DNA from: Gammaproteobacteria bacterium
Lineage (GTDB): Bacteria; Pseudomonadota; Gammaproteobacteria; SG8-11
NCBI GenBank assembly: GCA_024641505.1
Contig: JAHECY010000018.1
Coordinates: 1-50,764, forward strand
Length of the DNA: 50,764 bases
Direction of reading: 5' to 3'
Position numbers and translations under genes: made by a program. Below are positions 43,163-50,764 of this stretch, one piece after another; the stretch's first letter is position 1; every line of letters starts with the position of its first letter. The notes beneath the pieces were generated by a model. The model ran no database searches and was not told the origin of the DNA. It was given only the letters and a program-made list of their open reading frames with translations.

Positions 43163-43828
43163 TTATGGTGCAAGGGTAGCGAGATACGCTTTTAATTCAT
43201 CAATATTTTGTTGGGAAACGGCATAATACGCTCCCATCAACTGAAACTCACCACCATACACACTGAGGTCTCTATACAAAGCGTTTGCGCGCAGCGCCAG
43301 GTTACTGGCGTGAAACGCCGAGCTCGCATCGTCCATGCCCGCCGCATGGCAAACGGCGCAGTTGCCTGCGTAATAGGCCTTGCCATTGGGAATCACCATA
43401 CTGCTGACAGTCACCAAGACCTTCCCCACCGCCTTGGTACCGGCGGCATCGGCCACGGTATAAGAGAATTGATCCAAACCCTCATAGGACATCGGCGGCA
43501 TATAGCTGAAGGAACCGTCGCCGTTATACACAATGGTGCCGCCCTGGGCGCCCACGGTGTCATAGGTATCGATCACCAAAGCGCCACCGTCGGATGCGGT
43601 GTCGTTGCTCAGCACCTCGACGATACCCAAAACACCAACGGGTACGCTCAAAGTGTCATCCACCACCACGGGGGGCACGGGACCGGCGACGGGTTGCGTG
43701 TGCAACGATGGCGGCGCCCGCTCGGTGCTGCTGTCAAAACAGGCCGCGAGTCCGGAAATCAACAACACCGGCAATAGACCTGCGACCGAGTGTATTCGGA
43801 ACTTGTGAAGTTTCTCTACCTTTTTCAT
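43163..43828 (-). CDS. lipoprotein with Ig-like domain and C-terminal monoheme cytochrome c
   Basis: The 221-residue protein has a lipoprotein signal with lipobox LAAC (modified Cys30, followed by Phe). A Pro-rich spacer leads to an Ig/cadherin-like domain (LSVPVGVLGIVEVLSNDTA to YEGLDQFSYTVADAAG). One CxxCH heme site (CAVCH, 157-161) follows in a small cytochrome c-like tail with a possible Met ligand near 198. It should be tethered by its lipid anchor to a membrane facing the periplasm or outer surface. The gene is 19 bp after the multi-cytochrome gene and surely cotranscribed, so it is a probable partner of that protein. Confidence 0.82.
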   Translation of the reverse strand: MKKVEKLHKFRIHSVAGLLPVLLISGLAACFDSSTERAPPSLHTQPVAGPVPPVVVDDTLSVPVGVLGIVEVLSNDTASDGGALVIDTYDTVGAQGGTIVYNGDGSFSYMPPMSYEGLDQFSYTVADAAGTKAVGKVLVTVSSMVIPNGKAYYAGNCAVCHAAGMDDASSAFHASNLALRANALYRDLSVYGGEFQLMGAYYAVSQQNIDELKAYLATLAP

Positions 43829-43847
43829 ATGCATCACTTAAAATGAT

Positions 43848-45929
43848 TTATTGCCTAGTCAAGAACTGGCCGATCAACGCGGTATCCGACGCGGCACCCG
43901 ATGTCGTGAGATAAGCGCGCAAGTGCCGCATCTCGGAAGCTCCGTTCAATGCGCTGTTAACCTCCGAGACCGAGGCGCCGGCGACCGCTTCTTCCGGTCC
44001 GCCCCGGCCATTGACGCCATGACAGGTCTCACAGTACACGTGATAAAGACCTGCGCCATCCGTTGGTTTGACGCCGCCACCGCCGGCCGCCAAATATCCT
44101 GCGACGGCTTGCGTTTGGGGTATGTTCAGCGTTAACGACCGCATCAGCCCCACCCGTGACAGCGCGCCGTTGACAAATGAACTCGATGCACCCGTCACTA
44201 CCTTGTACTTGCCCCCACGCCCATCCCGGCCGTGACACACGGCACAGAACACCGCGTATACTTCAGCGCCCGTCACCGGTGTCGCACCACTGCCACCGGC
44301 CACGAGATATCCGGCAATCAGTTGCGTTTGGGAAGGCGTCAACACCAGCGACTTCATCCAGGGTACGCCGGTAAGCGCATCACTGATCATGGCGGCAGGA
44401 GCGCCGGTTACCGAGGTGAATTTACCGCCGCGACCACCAGCCCCATGACAAACCATACAGAATACTTCATAGAGACCGGGACCACCCGTTGGTAACGGTG
44501 GTTCACCACCGGCATCCAGGTAAGCCGAAATCTTCTGGATTTGCGTCGTCGTCACCACCAGATTCCGCATCCAGTCGACGTCGTTGAGCGCCGCGGTAAT
44601 CTGCGCCGGCGCGGCACCGGTGACCCGTTTGAACTTGCCGCCTTGACCGCCGGTGCCGTGACATATCGCGCAGAATATCGGATACAGCCCGTTACCCTCG
44701 GTTGGCATGGCACCATCACCGCCCGCGCCGAGATACGCCGCCACTTTTTGTAATTCTTCCGCATCCAAAGCGATGGACTGCATATCTGTCACATTGGTAA
44801 TCGCTTGATCGATCATCTGCAATGCGGCGCCGGTCACACCGAATACCGCGCCGCCTCTGCCGCCCGCGCCATGGCAGGCCGAACAGAACATGCCATACAA
44901 TCCGGGGCCATCCGTAGGTCGCGTCGGTGGCTCACCACCGCCGGTCGCGAGAAACTGGGCAATCAACGCTATTTCGTCTGGCGACAGTGCGATATTCTGC
45001 ATAGCGGCAATGGACTGGAGAGCGGCTTCAATTTGCTGCACGCTTACGCCGGCAATGGCTTTAGCGGAACCGCCGGCGCCGTTCGCACCATGACAGGCAA
45101 AACAGTTGCTGTTGTAGAGCGCTTGACCTTGCGCGTTATCTGGACTGTTCGAGACCGTGACGCTCGTTGCCGCGGCTCCGGTCAGTCCGTCATTATCGGT
45201 GGCGGCGACTGTAACCGTATAGGTGCCTTCCGCCGCATACGCATGCAGCGGTTGCACGCCTTGCACCAATTCGGCGCCATCACCGAAATCCCAGAGATAA
45301 CGGACGATCGTACCGTCACCATCCACGGACTGACCGGCGTCGAATTGAATATTCGCACCGGGCAATGCGCTGTAGGGGCCACCGACCGCCGCTTGCGGCG
45401 CCAATTTCTTTTGGGTGGCAGTAACCTCGACGACCAGAGTTACCGACGCGGCATTGTCTCCGGTCATCTGCCCATCGCCATTTGCGGAAAGCGCGGTCGC
45501 GTACAATGTAACGTTACCGGGCACGGCCGGCGCGGTGTAACTAAACGTCCAGCCGACACCGCCGGACGCTGCGTTAAACGGTTGACTGTGCACCAGCTCA
45601 CGATCGCGCAAATCGACACCCGCCATCGTTGCCGTCAAGCTTCCGCTGCTGACACTGACATTCAGTCCCGCCAAATTGTTCTGGCCACCGGAGATTTGCA
45701 GATTAAAGCTGTTCACCGATCCGGCCTCAACAACGACCGGGCCGGTCAGCTCCAGATTCGGCACGATACCGCCGCTGTGACACAGAACGCAGGTGCCACC
45801 GCCATTCACCGCCGGATTGCCGGAATGTTCAGTGATACCCGTGGACAATGCCCAGACTTGTGGATGGCTCAGTAAAGCCACTACCAGGATGACAACACGT
45901 TTACAGAAAATAAGAATGGGTTTTGACAT
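43848..45929 (-). CDS. multidomain c-type cytochrome: N-terminal CxxCH module, PKD domain, six tandem monoheme domains
   Basis: The 693-residue protein starts with a Sec signal (VVILVVALLSHPQVWA). First comes a CxxCH module (CVLCH 47-51) in a beta domain reminiscent of 'choice-of-anchor V', followed by a PKD domain at about 176-260 (YLWDFGDGAE). Six small cytochrome c domains follow, with CxxCH at 276, 349, 420, 491, 562 and 633. A methionine sits exactly 34 residues after each first Cys (310, 383, 454, 525, 596, 667), fitting His/Met ligation. Successive spacings are 73, 71, 71, 71, 71. Seven hemes in total. It is the first gene of a two-gene operon divergent from mtrAB. The implied role is electron transfer across or outside the envelope. 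Confidence 0.9.
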   Translation of the reverse strand: MSKPILIFCKRVVILVVALLSHPQVWALSTGITEHSGNPAVNGGGTCVLCHSGGIVPNLELTGPVVVEAGSVNSFNLQISGGQNNLAGLNVSVSSGSLTATMAGVDLRDRELVHSQPFNAASGGVGWTFSYTAPAVPGNVTLYATALSANGDGQMTGDNAASVTLVVEVTATQKKLAPQAAVGGPYSALPGANIQFDAGQSVDGDGTIVRYLWDFGDGAELVQGVQPLHAYAAEGTYTVTVAATDNDGLTGAAATSVTVSNSPDNAQGQALYNSNCFACHGANGAGGSAKAIAGVSVQQIEAALQSIAAMQNIALSPDEIALIAQFLATGGGEPPTRPTDGPGLYGMFCSACHGAGGRGGAVFGVTGAALQMIDQAITNVTDMQSIALDAEELQKVAAYLGAGGDGAMPTEGNGLYPIFCAICHGTGGQGGKFKRVTGAAPAQITAALNDVDWMRNLVVTTTQIQKISAYLDAGGEPPLPTGGPGLYEVFCMVCHGAGGRGGKFTSVTGAPAAMISDALTGVPWMKSLVLTPSQTQLIAGYLVAGGSGATPVTGAEVYAVFCAVCHGRDGRGGKYKVVTGASSSFVNGALSRVGLMRSLTLNIPQTQAVAGYLAAGGGGVKPTDGAGLYHVYCETCHGVNGRGGPEEAVAGASVSEVNSALNGASEMRHLRAYLTTSGAASDTALIGQFLTRQ
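43851..45128 (-). repeat. six tandem 71-codon cytochrome c repeats inside the multidomain cytochrome gene
   Basis: Within the gene, units of 213 bp (219 bp for the first interval) repeat six times; the first Cys codons begin at 45104, 44885, 44672, 44459, 44246 and 44033 on the minus strand. Each unit has CHG-x-x-G-x-GG after the heme motif, a VTGA-type loop, the Met ligand and an AYL-x-AGG linker. The tight spacing points to duplication of a single-domain gene. Confidence 0.9.
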
Positions 45930-46344
45930 TGGCTGACTCTGCGAACATAAGATATGTGGAACTTGTGGTTAACTGGTCCATCAGCGCTTGTAAAAAGACT
46001 AGCACCGTTCACCCGGCGAATGAACACTATTTGCCACAATAATTTTTTATCACGGTGTTAATGAAATGTTACTTATATCAACCCACACAAATATAACTGT
46101 GCGCACCCGCCCATATACATTTCATAGCTCAACCACGGAATTTACATACCTCGATTTTATGTAGCCCTCTATTTTTTTATGAGCGCATAAAGCTCCACTG
46201 TGTGTGCTTATGGATACCGACCACACCGGTGGCACGACTTCAACCGCGACAACCGATATACCGACTCTCATCTGGTATTTATCACCGTATATTCGTATTA
46301 TCATTGGAAAACGATGGATTCATGTCAGCGGGTGCTTTGACCAA
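45930..46344. promoter_or_regulatory. 415-bp divergent control region between the cytochrome operon and mtrAB
   Basis: AT-rich spacer with starts on both sides (45929 minus, 46345 plus). Small dyads include TTATG-AGCG-CATAA (46177-46190). No convincing sigma-70 promoter, FNR or Fur-type box could be called by eye; TTTTTTT tracts and ATAT-rich DNA lie near the middle. The open frame from 46204 to 46344 in front of mtrA is not supported as coding. Confidence 0.4.
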
Positions 46345-47322
46345 ATGAAAAACTGCAAATCGCCATCTTCAAGCCGAAGCCCTAAATTGAATATTCTGTG
46401 GTGCGTTACCGGCTGCCTGCTTGTGATCCTGGCACACGCAGAGACACCGCCAACCCCACCCGCCGAGACGCCGGCCAATCTATATACCCGAAAAGGCGCC
46501 GACACCTGCCTGAAATGTCATGATCAGGATTACAAATATCCGGTGCTGCAGATTTTCTACAGCAAACATGGAAACCGCAAGGACGCACGCAGCCCCATGG
46601 CCCAGTTTCAATGCGAATCCTGCCATGGTCCTGGGCGTGCCCACGCCACCGAACCTAAAGTTGGCGCGCAGCGCGCGTCGATTATCGCTTTCGGCGCGAA
46701 CTCCCGGACCAGCCCTGACCAGCAGAACGCCATGTGCCTGCAGTGTCATCGCGATCACCAACGAGCGCGCTGGACCGGCAGTCAACACGATACCGTGAAC
46801 GTGCGTTGCGTAGACTGTCATACCGTGCATGTGCGTCATGATCCGGTGTTCACGCAAGATCAGAGCGGCATCTGCTATCGTTGTCACAAGCAGCAACAGG
46901 CGGTATTCGCCCGCAACTCCGCACATCCGGTGCGTCAGGGGAAAATGCTATGTTCCCAGTGCCATGATCCGCATGGCAGCAACGCGAAAGCGCTGCTGAA
47001 AACCGCGACGAAAAACGATACCTGTTATCGTTGTCACGCGGAAAAGCGCGGCCCCTTTCTGTGGACGCATGCACCGGTCGCGGAGGATTGCGGTTTGTGC
47101 CACGAACATCATGGGTCGATGAACGCTCCATTATTGAAAAAACGCGCGCCCTGGTTATGCCAGCAGTGTCACAGCGTTACCGGTCATCCGAGCATTTCCT
47201 ATGACAGCACGGGCTTGCCGGCACAAACGCCTAGCGCCTTTTTACTGGCGAAAAGCTGTCTCAACTGCCACTTTCAGGTGCACGGTTCCAATCACCCGTC
47301 GGGTGTCAAACTGATGCGATAG
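46345..47322 (+). CDS. mtrA: decaheme c-type cytochrome, MtrA/DmsE family
   Basis: MtrA is a periplasmic decaheme cytochrome that threads through the MtrB porin to carry electrons across the outer membrane. The 325-residue protein has a signal peptide (ILWCVTGCLLVILAHAE) and ten CxxCH sites with first cysteines at 55, 90, 131, 155, 177, 203, 227, 249, 272 and 305. This is the MtrA/DmsE arrangement, and the length compares with 333 in Shewanella. Extra His residues between sites suit bis-His ligation. The ATG at 46345 begins the signal peptide. It is followed 13 bp later by mtrB. Direction of electron flow (metal reduction or Fe(II)/cathode oxidation, as in MtoA/PioA) cannot be read. Confidence 0.93.
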   Translation: MKNCKSPSSSRSPKLNILWCVTGCLLVILAHAETPPTPPAETPANLYTRKGADTCLKCHDQDYKYPVLQIFYSKHGNRKDARSPMAQFQCESCHGPGRAHATEPKVGAQRASIIAFGANSRTSPDQQNAMCLQCHRDHQRARWTGSQHDTVNVRCVDCHTVHVRHDPVFTQDQSGICYRCHKQQQAVFARNSAHPVRQGKMLCSQCHDPHGSNAKALLKTATKNDTCYRCHAEKRGPFLWTHAPVAEDCGLCHEHHGSMNAPLLKKRAPWLCQQCHSVTGHPSISYDSTGLPAQTPSAFLLAKSCLNCHFQVHGSNHPSGVKLMR

Positions 47323-47335
47323 TGAGGGCTTGATG

Positions 47336-49468
47336 ATGAGCGGCCACAAAATACCAAGTATCAAACCGGTGGGTTTCTCGGGAGCATGTTTGTTGCTGTT
47401 GCAGTACTCCCCAGGCCTCGCCGCGCAGGATATTTATCATCAGGCCGACATGCAGGCCATTACCGCCAACTGGATCTGTGAATGGTGCCCGAAAGTGGAC
47501 GAACATCCCGACATCGCCGAAGTAAGCGCTGGTGTCAGCGTGGTGAGCAATGACTCTTACGCGTACGGCAATTATTCCGGCCTGGATCAAAAAGGCGCCC
47601 ACCTGATCACCGACCTGGATTATCTGCATCGTGACCCACAAGGAAATTATGTTCAACTGGAAGGAAATGATCTGGGCCTGGACTCCCGGCATTTGGCATC
47701 ACGCGGCGGTAAACCCGGCCGGCTAGAGATGGCGCTGATCTATGATCAACTGCCCACATTAAAATCCGACACCAGCCGCACACCTTATGAAGGTGGCGCG
47801 GATCAACGGCTGCCAGGCACCTGGGTGACGTCTGCCACCACTGATGGCATGTCGGAACTTGGCACTGCCTTGCACCGGAACAACATCGACACCTTGCGCC
47901 GCGACTACCGGCTGAGCGCCGACTATGCGGCCACTTCCGATCTCTCATACAGCCTGGAGTTATGGCGCGACACTAAAACCGGTGGCAAAGCGACCGGAGT
48001 CGCGCTCGGTACTTCTTTCGCCACCGCGCGCAGCGTGATCCTGGTAGCGCCCATCGACCACGTTACCGATCAAGGCGAAGCCAGTCTGAACTATCGGAAC
48101 GCGCAATGGCAAGGTACGCTCAAATACGCGTTCTCGTCGTTTCAAAACCAAAATACCGCATTGCAATGGGACAATGCCTACAGCCAACCCGCGGCGACCG
48201 AGCGTGGGCAGGCCGCACTTGAACCGGACAACAACATGCAACAACTCGCTCTTTCCGGCAGCTATCGGATCAGCAAAACCACCCTGGCGCATGCTCTCAT
48301 TGCTTATGGACGCGCAGAACAAGACGCGACTTTTCTCCCTTATACCAGCAATACAAACCTGAATGCCAATCCTCTGCCGAGCACCTCGCTGCACGGTCGC
48401 ATCAACAGCTATGACCTGGATTTATCGGTCACCAGCGGCATTGATCAACTCAAGCTGAAAGCACAATACGGCCAACATGAACAGGCGAATGCCACTGCGC
48501 GCGCGACCTACGACTACGTCACTGCCGACACGGCGCTCAACTCCAGTGCGCGCGCCAATTTCCCCTACAGTTTCCGGCGGCGCAACCTGGCACTGGAGGC
48601 ACGTTATATGTTACCAGCGCATCACCAACTGGCGCTGACCTTTGAGCATGAAGCCAATGAGCGCACCTACCAGGAGGTAACCACTACCCGGGAAAACACC
48701 CTGACCACCGCCTATGCTAATCAGGTGTCACCAGACCTTGCGCTGCATTTCAGCCTGGGACGGCGGCAGCGCACCGGTGACGATTACCGGGCGGTGGAGG
48801 AAGTCACGCCGGCGGAAAATCCGTTACTGAAAAAATATAATCTCGCTGATCGCACCCGGAACCTGGCGAATGCCAGCGCCAGCTACACGCCACTGGCCAA
48901 TCTCCAACTCGCGTTGACCGTGGATTATGCGCAGGACGACTATAGCCATTCGGCTCTGGGCTTGCAGGACAGCTCCGAGAACAATACCGCTCTTGACCTG
49001 CACTACGCCCTGAGCCGCGCCCTGGCACTGAATACCAATTATGCGGTAACCAATATCGCGTCTCGCCAGAGCGGCAATCAGAGTAGCGCACAGCCGAATT
49101 GGCGCATGGACAATGATGAGCGTATGACGGCCGCCGGACTGGGGGTTCACTATGACATCATCGCCGATAAACTTAACTTGGCATTCGAATACGGTTACGC
49201 CGCCGCCCGAGGCGATATCACGGTATCCACGGGCACGCCATTCCCCGCGCTTACCAACGAGCGCCATACCTACAAAGTGTCGAGCGACTATCAACTGAAT
49301 CAACAGGCGACGGTACAAGTGTCCTATCAATATGAGAAATACAAAGCAAAGAACTGGGGCGACGACGGCAGCGTGGCGAATACCCTGCCCAACGTGCTGA
49401 CCCTCGGCGAAGTAAGTCCCTACTATGATGTCGGGCTCCTGGCAATCGCCGTGCGCTACGCCTTCTAG
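47336..49468 (+). CDS. mtrB: MtrB/PioB-family outer-membrane porin for decaheme cytochrome
   Basis: The 710-residue protein is the outer-membrane barrel that sheathes MtrA. After a signal peptide it has the family's N-terminal C-x-x-C (Cys48, Cys51 in WICEWCPK), which in Shewanella MtrB is needed for function. The remainder is long runs of alternating strands with aromatic girdles, ending in VRYAF with a terminal Phe recognised by the BAM machinery. GAGGG is seven bases before the ATG at 47336; TTG and ATG codons just upstream are less well placed. It is coupled 13 bp behind mtrA. Confidence 0.9.
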   Translation: MSGHKIPSIKPVGFSGACLLLLQYSPGLAAQDIYHQADMQAITANWICEWCPKVDEHPDIAEVSAGVSVVSNDSYAYGNYSGLDQKGAHLITDLDYLHRDPQGNYVQLEGNDLGLDSRHLASRGGKPGRLEMALIYDQLPTLKSDTSRTPYEGGADQRLPGTWVTSATTDGMSELGTALHRNNIDTLRRDYRLSADYAATSDLSYSLELWRDTKTGGKATGVALGTSFATARSVILVAPIDHVTDQGEASLNYRNAQWQGTLKYAFSSFQNQNTALQWDNAYSQPAATERGQAALEPDNNMQQLALSGSYRISKTTLAHALIAYGRAEQDATFLPYTSNTNLNANPLPSTSLHGRINSYDLDLSVTSGIDQLKLKAQYGQHEQANATARATYDYVTADTALNSSARANFPYSFRRRNLALEARYMLPAHHQLALTFEHEANERTYQEVTTTRENTLTTAYANQVSPDLALHFSLGRRQRTGDDYRAVEEVTPAENPLLKKYNLADRTRNLANASASYTPLANLQLALTVDYAQDDYSHSALGLQDSSENNTALDLHYALSRALALNTNYAVTNIASRQSGNQSSAQPNWRMDNDERMTAAGLGVHYDIIADKLNLAFEYGYAAARGDITVSTGTPFPALTNERHTYKVSSDYQLNQQATVQVSYQYEKYKAKNWGDDGSVANTLPNVLTLGEVSPYYDVGLLAIAVRYAF

Positions 49469-49494
49469 CAGCAGCGAGCAACCATCGCCATCGC

Positions 49495-50088
49495 CTAGTG
49501 GGGACTGGCATAAAAATGAAGCAGCTGCTCGATGCCGTCTTGGCCCGCTTCCTGTTCCAGCAACTTAAGCTTGGTAATCATCATGGGATTGACCCGGCGC
49601 GTATTATCGAGGTAAGCCGTAAGTGCCTGGCGTAAATAGGGCGTCCATTGTCCGGCCAGAATTCCGTAGTTGTTTTCCGTGATACGTCCGCCGTTCTCAT
49701 GGCATTTCTCACAATATTTAGCATGTAACAACGCACCTTTTTGCGCAAGTGCAGCATCAAACTCTTGAGTGCGCGCCACAAATTTCTGCTTGCCGTAAAA
49801 TTCAGCCAATTGCGCAATATCAGCTTCCCCGAGCGTATGGGTAAACTGCTTCATCATAGGTGAATTACGTCCCTCGTTCTTGTACGCATCCATGACATGT
49901 GCAAAATACTCAGGCGTAATACCCGCAATCGAAGGCACCCCGGAGTTGGCGCTGTTGCCATCCACACCGTGACACATAGTGCAAGGTTGTACCAACGCCT
50001 GGATGTCACTCGCGTAAGCAGGCACCATCATAACCCACAACAATTGACTGATCGTTACCGCCATCAGTCGTACGCTTGAATTAAGCAT
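49495..50088 (-). CDS. diheme cytochrome c (c4/c553-type)
   Basis: The 197-residue periplasmic protein has a signal peptide (LLWVMMVPAYA-S) and two cytochrome c domains with CxxCH at 36-40 (CTMCH) and 126-130 (CEKCH). Met residues near 78 and 168-170 are candidate sixth ligands. The sequence GVDGNSANSGVPSIAG resembles cytochrome c4 and related electron carriers. It could shuttle electrons between the inner membrane or terminal oxidase and MtrA. It converges on mtrB, with 26 bp between stops. AGGAGT precedes the ATG. Confidence 0.9.
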   Translation of the reverse strand: MLNSSVRLMAVTISQLLWVMMVPAYASDIQALVQPCTMCHGVDGNSANSGVPSIAGITPEYFAHVMDAYKNEGRNSPMMKQFTHTLGEADIAQLAEFYGKQKFVARTQEFDAALAQKGALLHAKYCEKCHENGGRITENNYGILAGQWTPYLRQALTAYLDNTRRVNPMMITKLKLLEQEAGQDGIEQLLHFYASPH

Positions 50089-50387
50089 GGATATACTCCT
50101 GAGCAGATGAATACACGTTTATTTCCGATATCAATCTCTACAACGATTGGTGATTGAATGCAACTTATTCTCCAGTGGCGTACCGCAAGCACACCATTAG
50201 CTAAACTTATGGCCGTGTTACCGCAACCGCACAACAGATATTGTCGTCGGCCACGGACGCTTTTCCACCAAAGCTGCCCAGGAACCTACGGATCAGCACT
50301 TTGACATCTGGCTCCGGCAACCTGCGAATGCAACAAAAGGCCGGCATCCGTGACTACTCCTGCAATCCATCACCAACGGACACCTGT
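50089..50387. other. 299-bp divergent spacer, no gene recognised
   Basis: It lies between the diheme cytochrome gene and the window-edge glycosidase gene. A frame starting at 50350 is out of phase with the glycosidase and not coding-like. No hairpin or box was recognised; it presumably holds both promoters. Confidence 0.45.
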
Positions 50388-50764
50388 ATGGCCGCCACTC
50401 GCGACACCGAAACCAACGCCGAACAAGTCCGCCAGAATGCACAGTATTCCGGCAGTCAGCCCTGGGATTTGTGGGGACCGTATCTCAGCGAACGCCAGTG
50501 GGGTTCGGTGCGCGAGGATTACAGCGCCCTCGGCACCCCGTGGGAATACTTCCCGCACGAGCATGCGCGCAGTCGCGCCTACCGCTGGGGCGAGGACGGT
50601 CTGGCCGGATTCAGCGATCGCCAGCAACGTCTATGCCTGGGACTGGCCTTGTGGAACGGTAAAGATCCGATTCTCAAAGAACGCTTGTTCGGCCTCGCCA
50701 ATGGCGAAGGTAATCATGGCGAGGACGTAAAGGAGCTTTATTATTACCTCGACGCCACACCCAC
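50388..50764 (+). CDS. MGH1-like glycoside hydrolase (GH63-type glucosidase), 5' part only
   Basis: The ATG at 50388 opens a frame running off the window after 125 codons. It reads [22 protein letters not shown], then [40 protein letters not shown] and [19 protein letters not shown]. These are the strongly conserved N-terminal segments of large (about 850-900 residue) bacterial MGH1-like/GH63 proteins annotated as glucosidases. The (alpha/alpha)6 catalytic domain lies beyond the edge. The likely substrate is an alpha-glucoside such as a compatible solute or glycan, but it cannot be assigned. The ribosome site is weak. Confidence 0.85.
   Translation, partial: MAATRDTETNAEQVRQNAQYSGSQPWDLWGPYLSERQWGSVREDYSALGTPWEYFPHEHARSRAYRWGEDGLAGFSDRQQRLCLGLALWNGKDPILKERLFGLANGEGNHGEDVKELYYYLDATP

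Noticed and set aside
43851-45128. Regularly spaced repeats that could look like a CRISPR array
   Set aside because: The period is 213 bp, in frame, and each unit encodes CxxCH plus a Met ligand. These are protein-domain duplications, not short direct repeats with spacers.
44805-45875. 356-codon open frame on the plus strand opposite the multi-cytochrome gene
   Set aside because: It is fully antisense to a gene with seven clear CxxCH motifs and a PKD domain. The product is Arg/Gly-rich with no domain, a typical shadow of a GC-rich repetitive gene.
46204-46344. Upstream extension of the mtrA frame (47 extra codons)
   Set aside because: The Sec signal peptide starts at 46345-46350, and the extra residues are unlike any protein N-terminus. 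The ATG at 46345 is used.

Overview
The window is a bacterial chromosome segment, almost certainly from a gammaproteobacterium. The evidence is the core gene order (mnmA-hflD; rpsF-rpsR-DUF2232-rplI; dnaB-alr; rnr-rlmB), a RadA, an SbcB-type exonuclease I and a large AddA/AddB-like pair. By eye the GC content is about 55-60%, with more AT-rich spacers. The cytochrome-rich right end would suit a respiratory or chemolithotrophic lineage. I cannot fix the genus from sequence alone.

Layout. 1-5.4 kb: the tail of a probable Nudix hydrolase, mnmA, hflD, two class I methyltransferases and radA. 5.4-10.5 kb: a STAS protein, a DUF2059-like exported protein, alanine racemase, and a DnaB helicase interrupted by a 423-residue intein with a LAGLIDADG endonuclease. 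10.8-13.1 kb: ribosomal operon rpsF-rpsR-DUF2232-rplI, with a readable promoter and terminator. 13.7-16.1 kb: a membrane-anchored ExeA-like ATPase ending in an NTF2-like domain. 16.2-19.4 kb: rnr-rlmB, then tRNA-Leu(CAG) with its own promoter. 20-24 kb: an AraC/MGMT fusion, a degenerate-looking GRPD-like protein, a DsrE protein, an ECF sigma/anti-sigma pair and a transposase scrap. 24-28 kb: a metal-homeostasis cluster. A DmeF-like CDF exporter diverges from an RcnR/DmeR-type repressor, which is followed by a membrane-tethered methyltransferase and an ABC exporter. 28-34.6 kb: a deaminase, a GNAT, a YjdM/PhnA protein, exonuclease I, two secreted small-domain proteins and an Omp85-type barrel. 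34.7-42.7 kb: AddA/AddB-like helicase-nucleases, a YbaK-type deacylase, a small conserved-looking protein and a YbhB/PEBP protein.

43-50 kb is the most interesting part: a compact extracellular-electron-transfer locus. It has a decaheme MtrA/DmsE-type cytochrome and an MtrB/PioB porin with the N-terminal CxxC. Divergent from them is a two-gene operon. The first gene encodes a 693-residue protein with an N-terminal CxxCH module, a PKD domain and six near-identical monoheme cytochrome c domains, the last five on an exact 71-residue period. The second encodes a monoheme lipoprotein with an Ig-like domain. A diheme cytochrome c converges on mtrB. These products carry 20 predicted c-type hemes, and no MtrC/OmcA homologue is visible. 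I infer that the beads-on-a-string cytochrome may replace the usual outer-surface decaheme or act as a periplasmic electron wire. The window ends inside an MGH1-like glycosidase gene.

Likely control points are a CsoR/RcnR-type C-tract operator in the promoter between the CDF and repressor genes, a dyad just before the ubiE-like gene, and the 415-bp divergent spacer of the cytochrome cluster. Two ~60-bp GGGGTCAGG palindromic elements flank the GNAT-YjdM pair.
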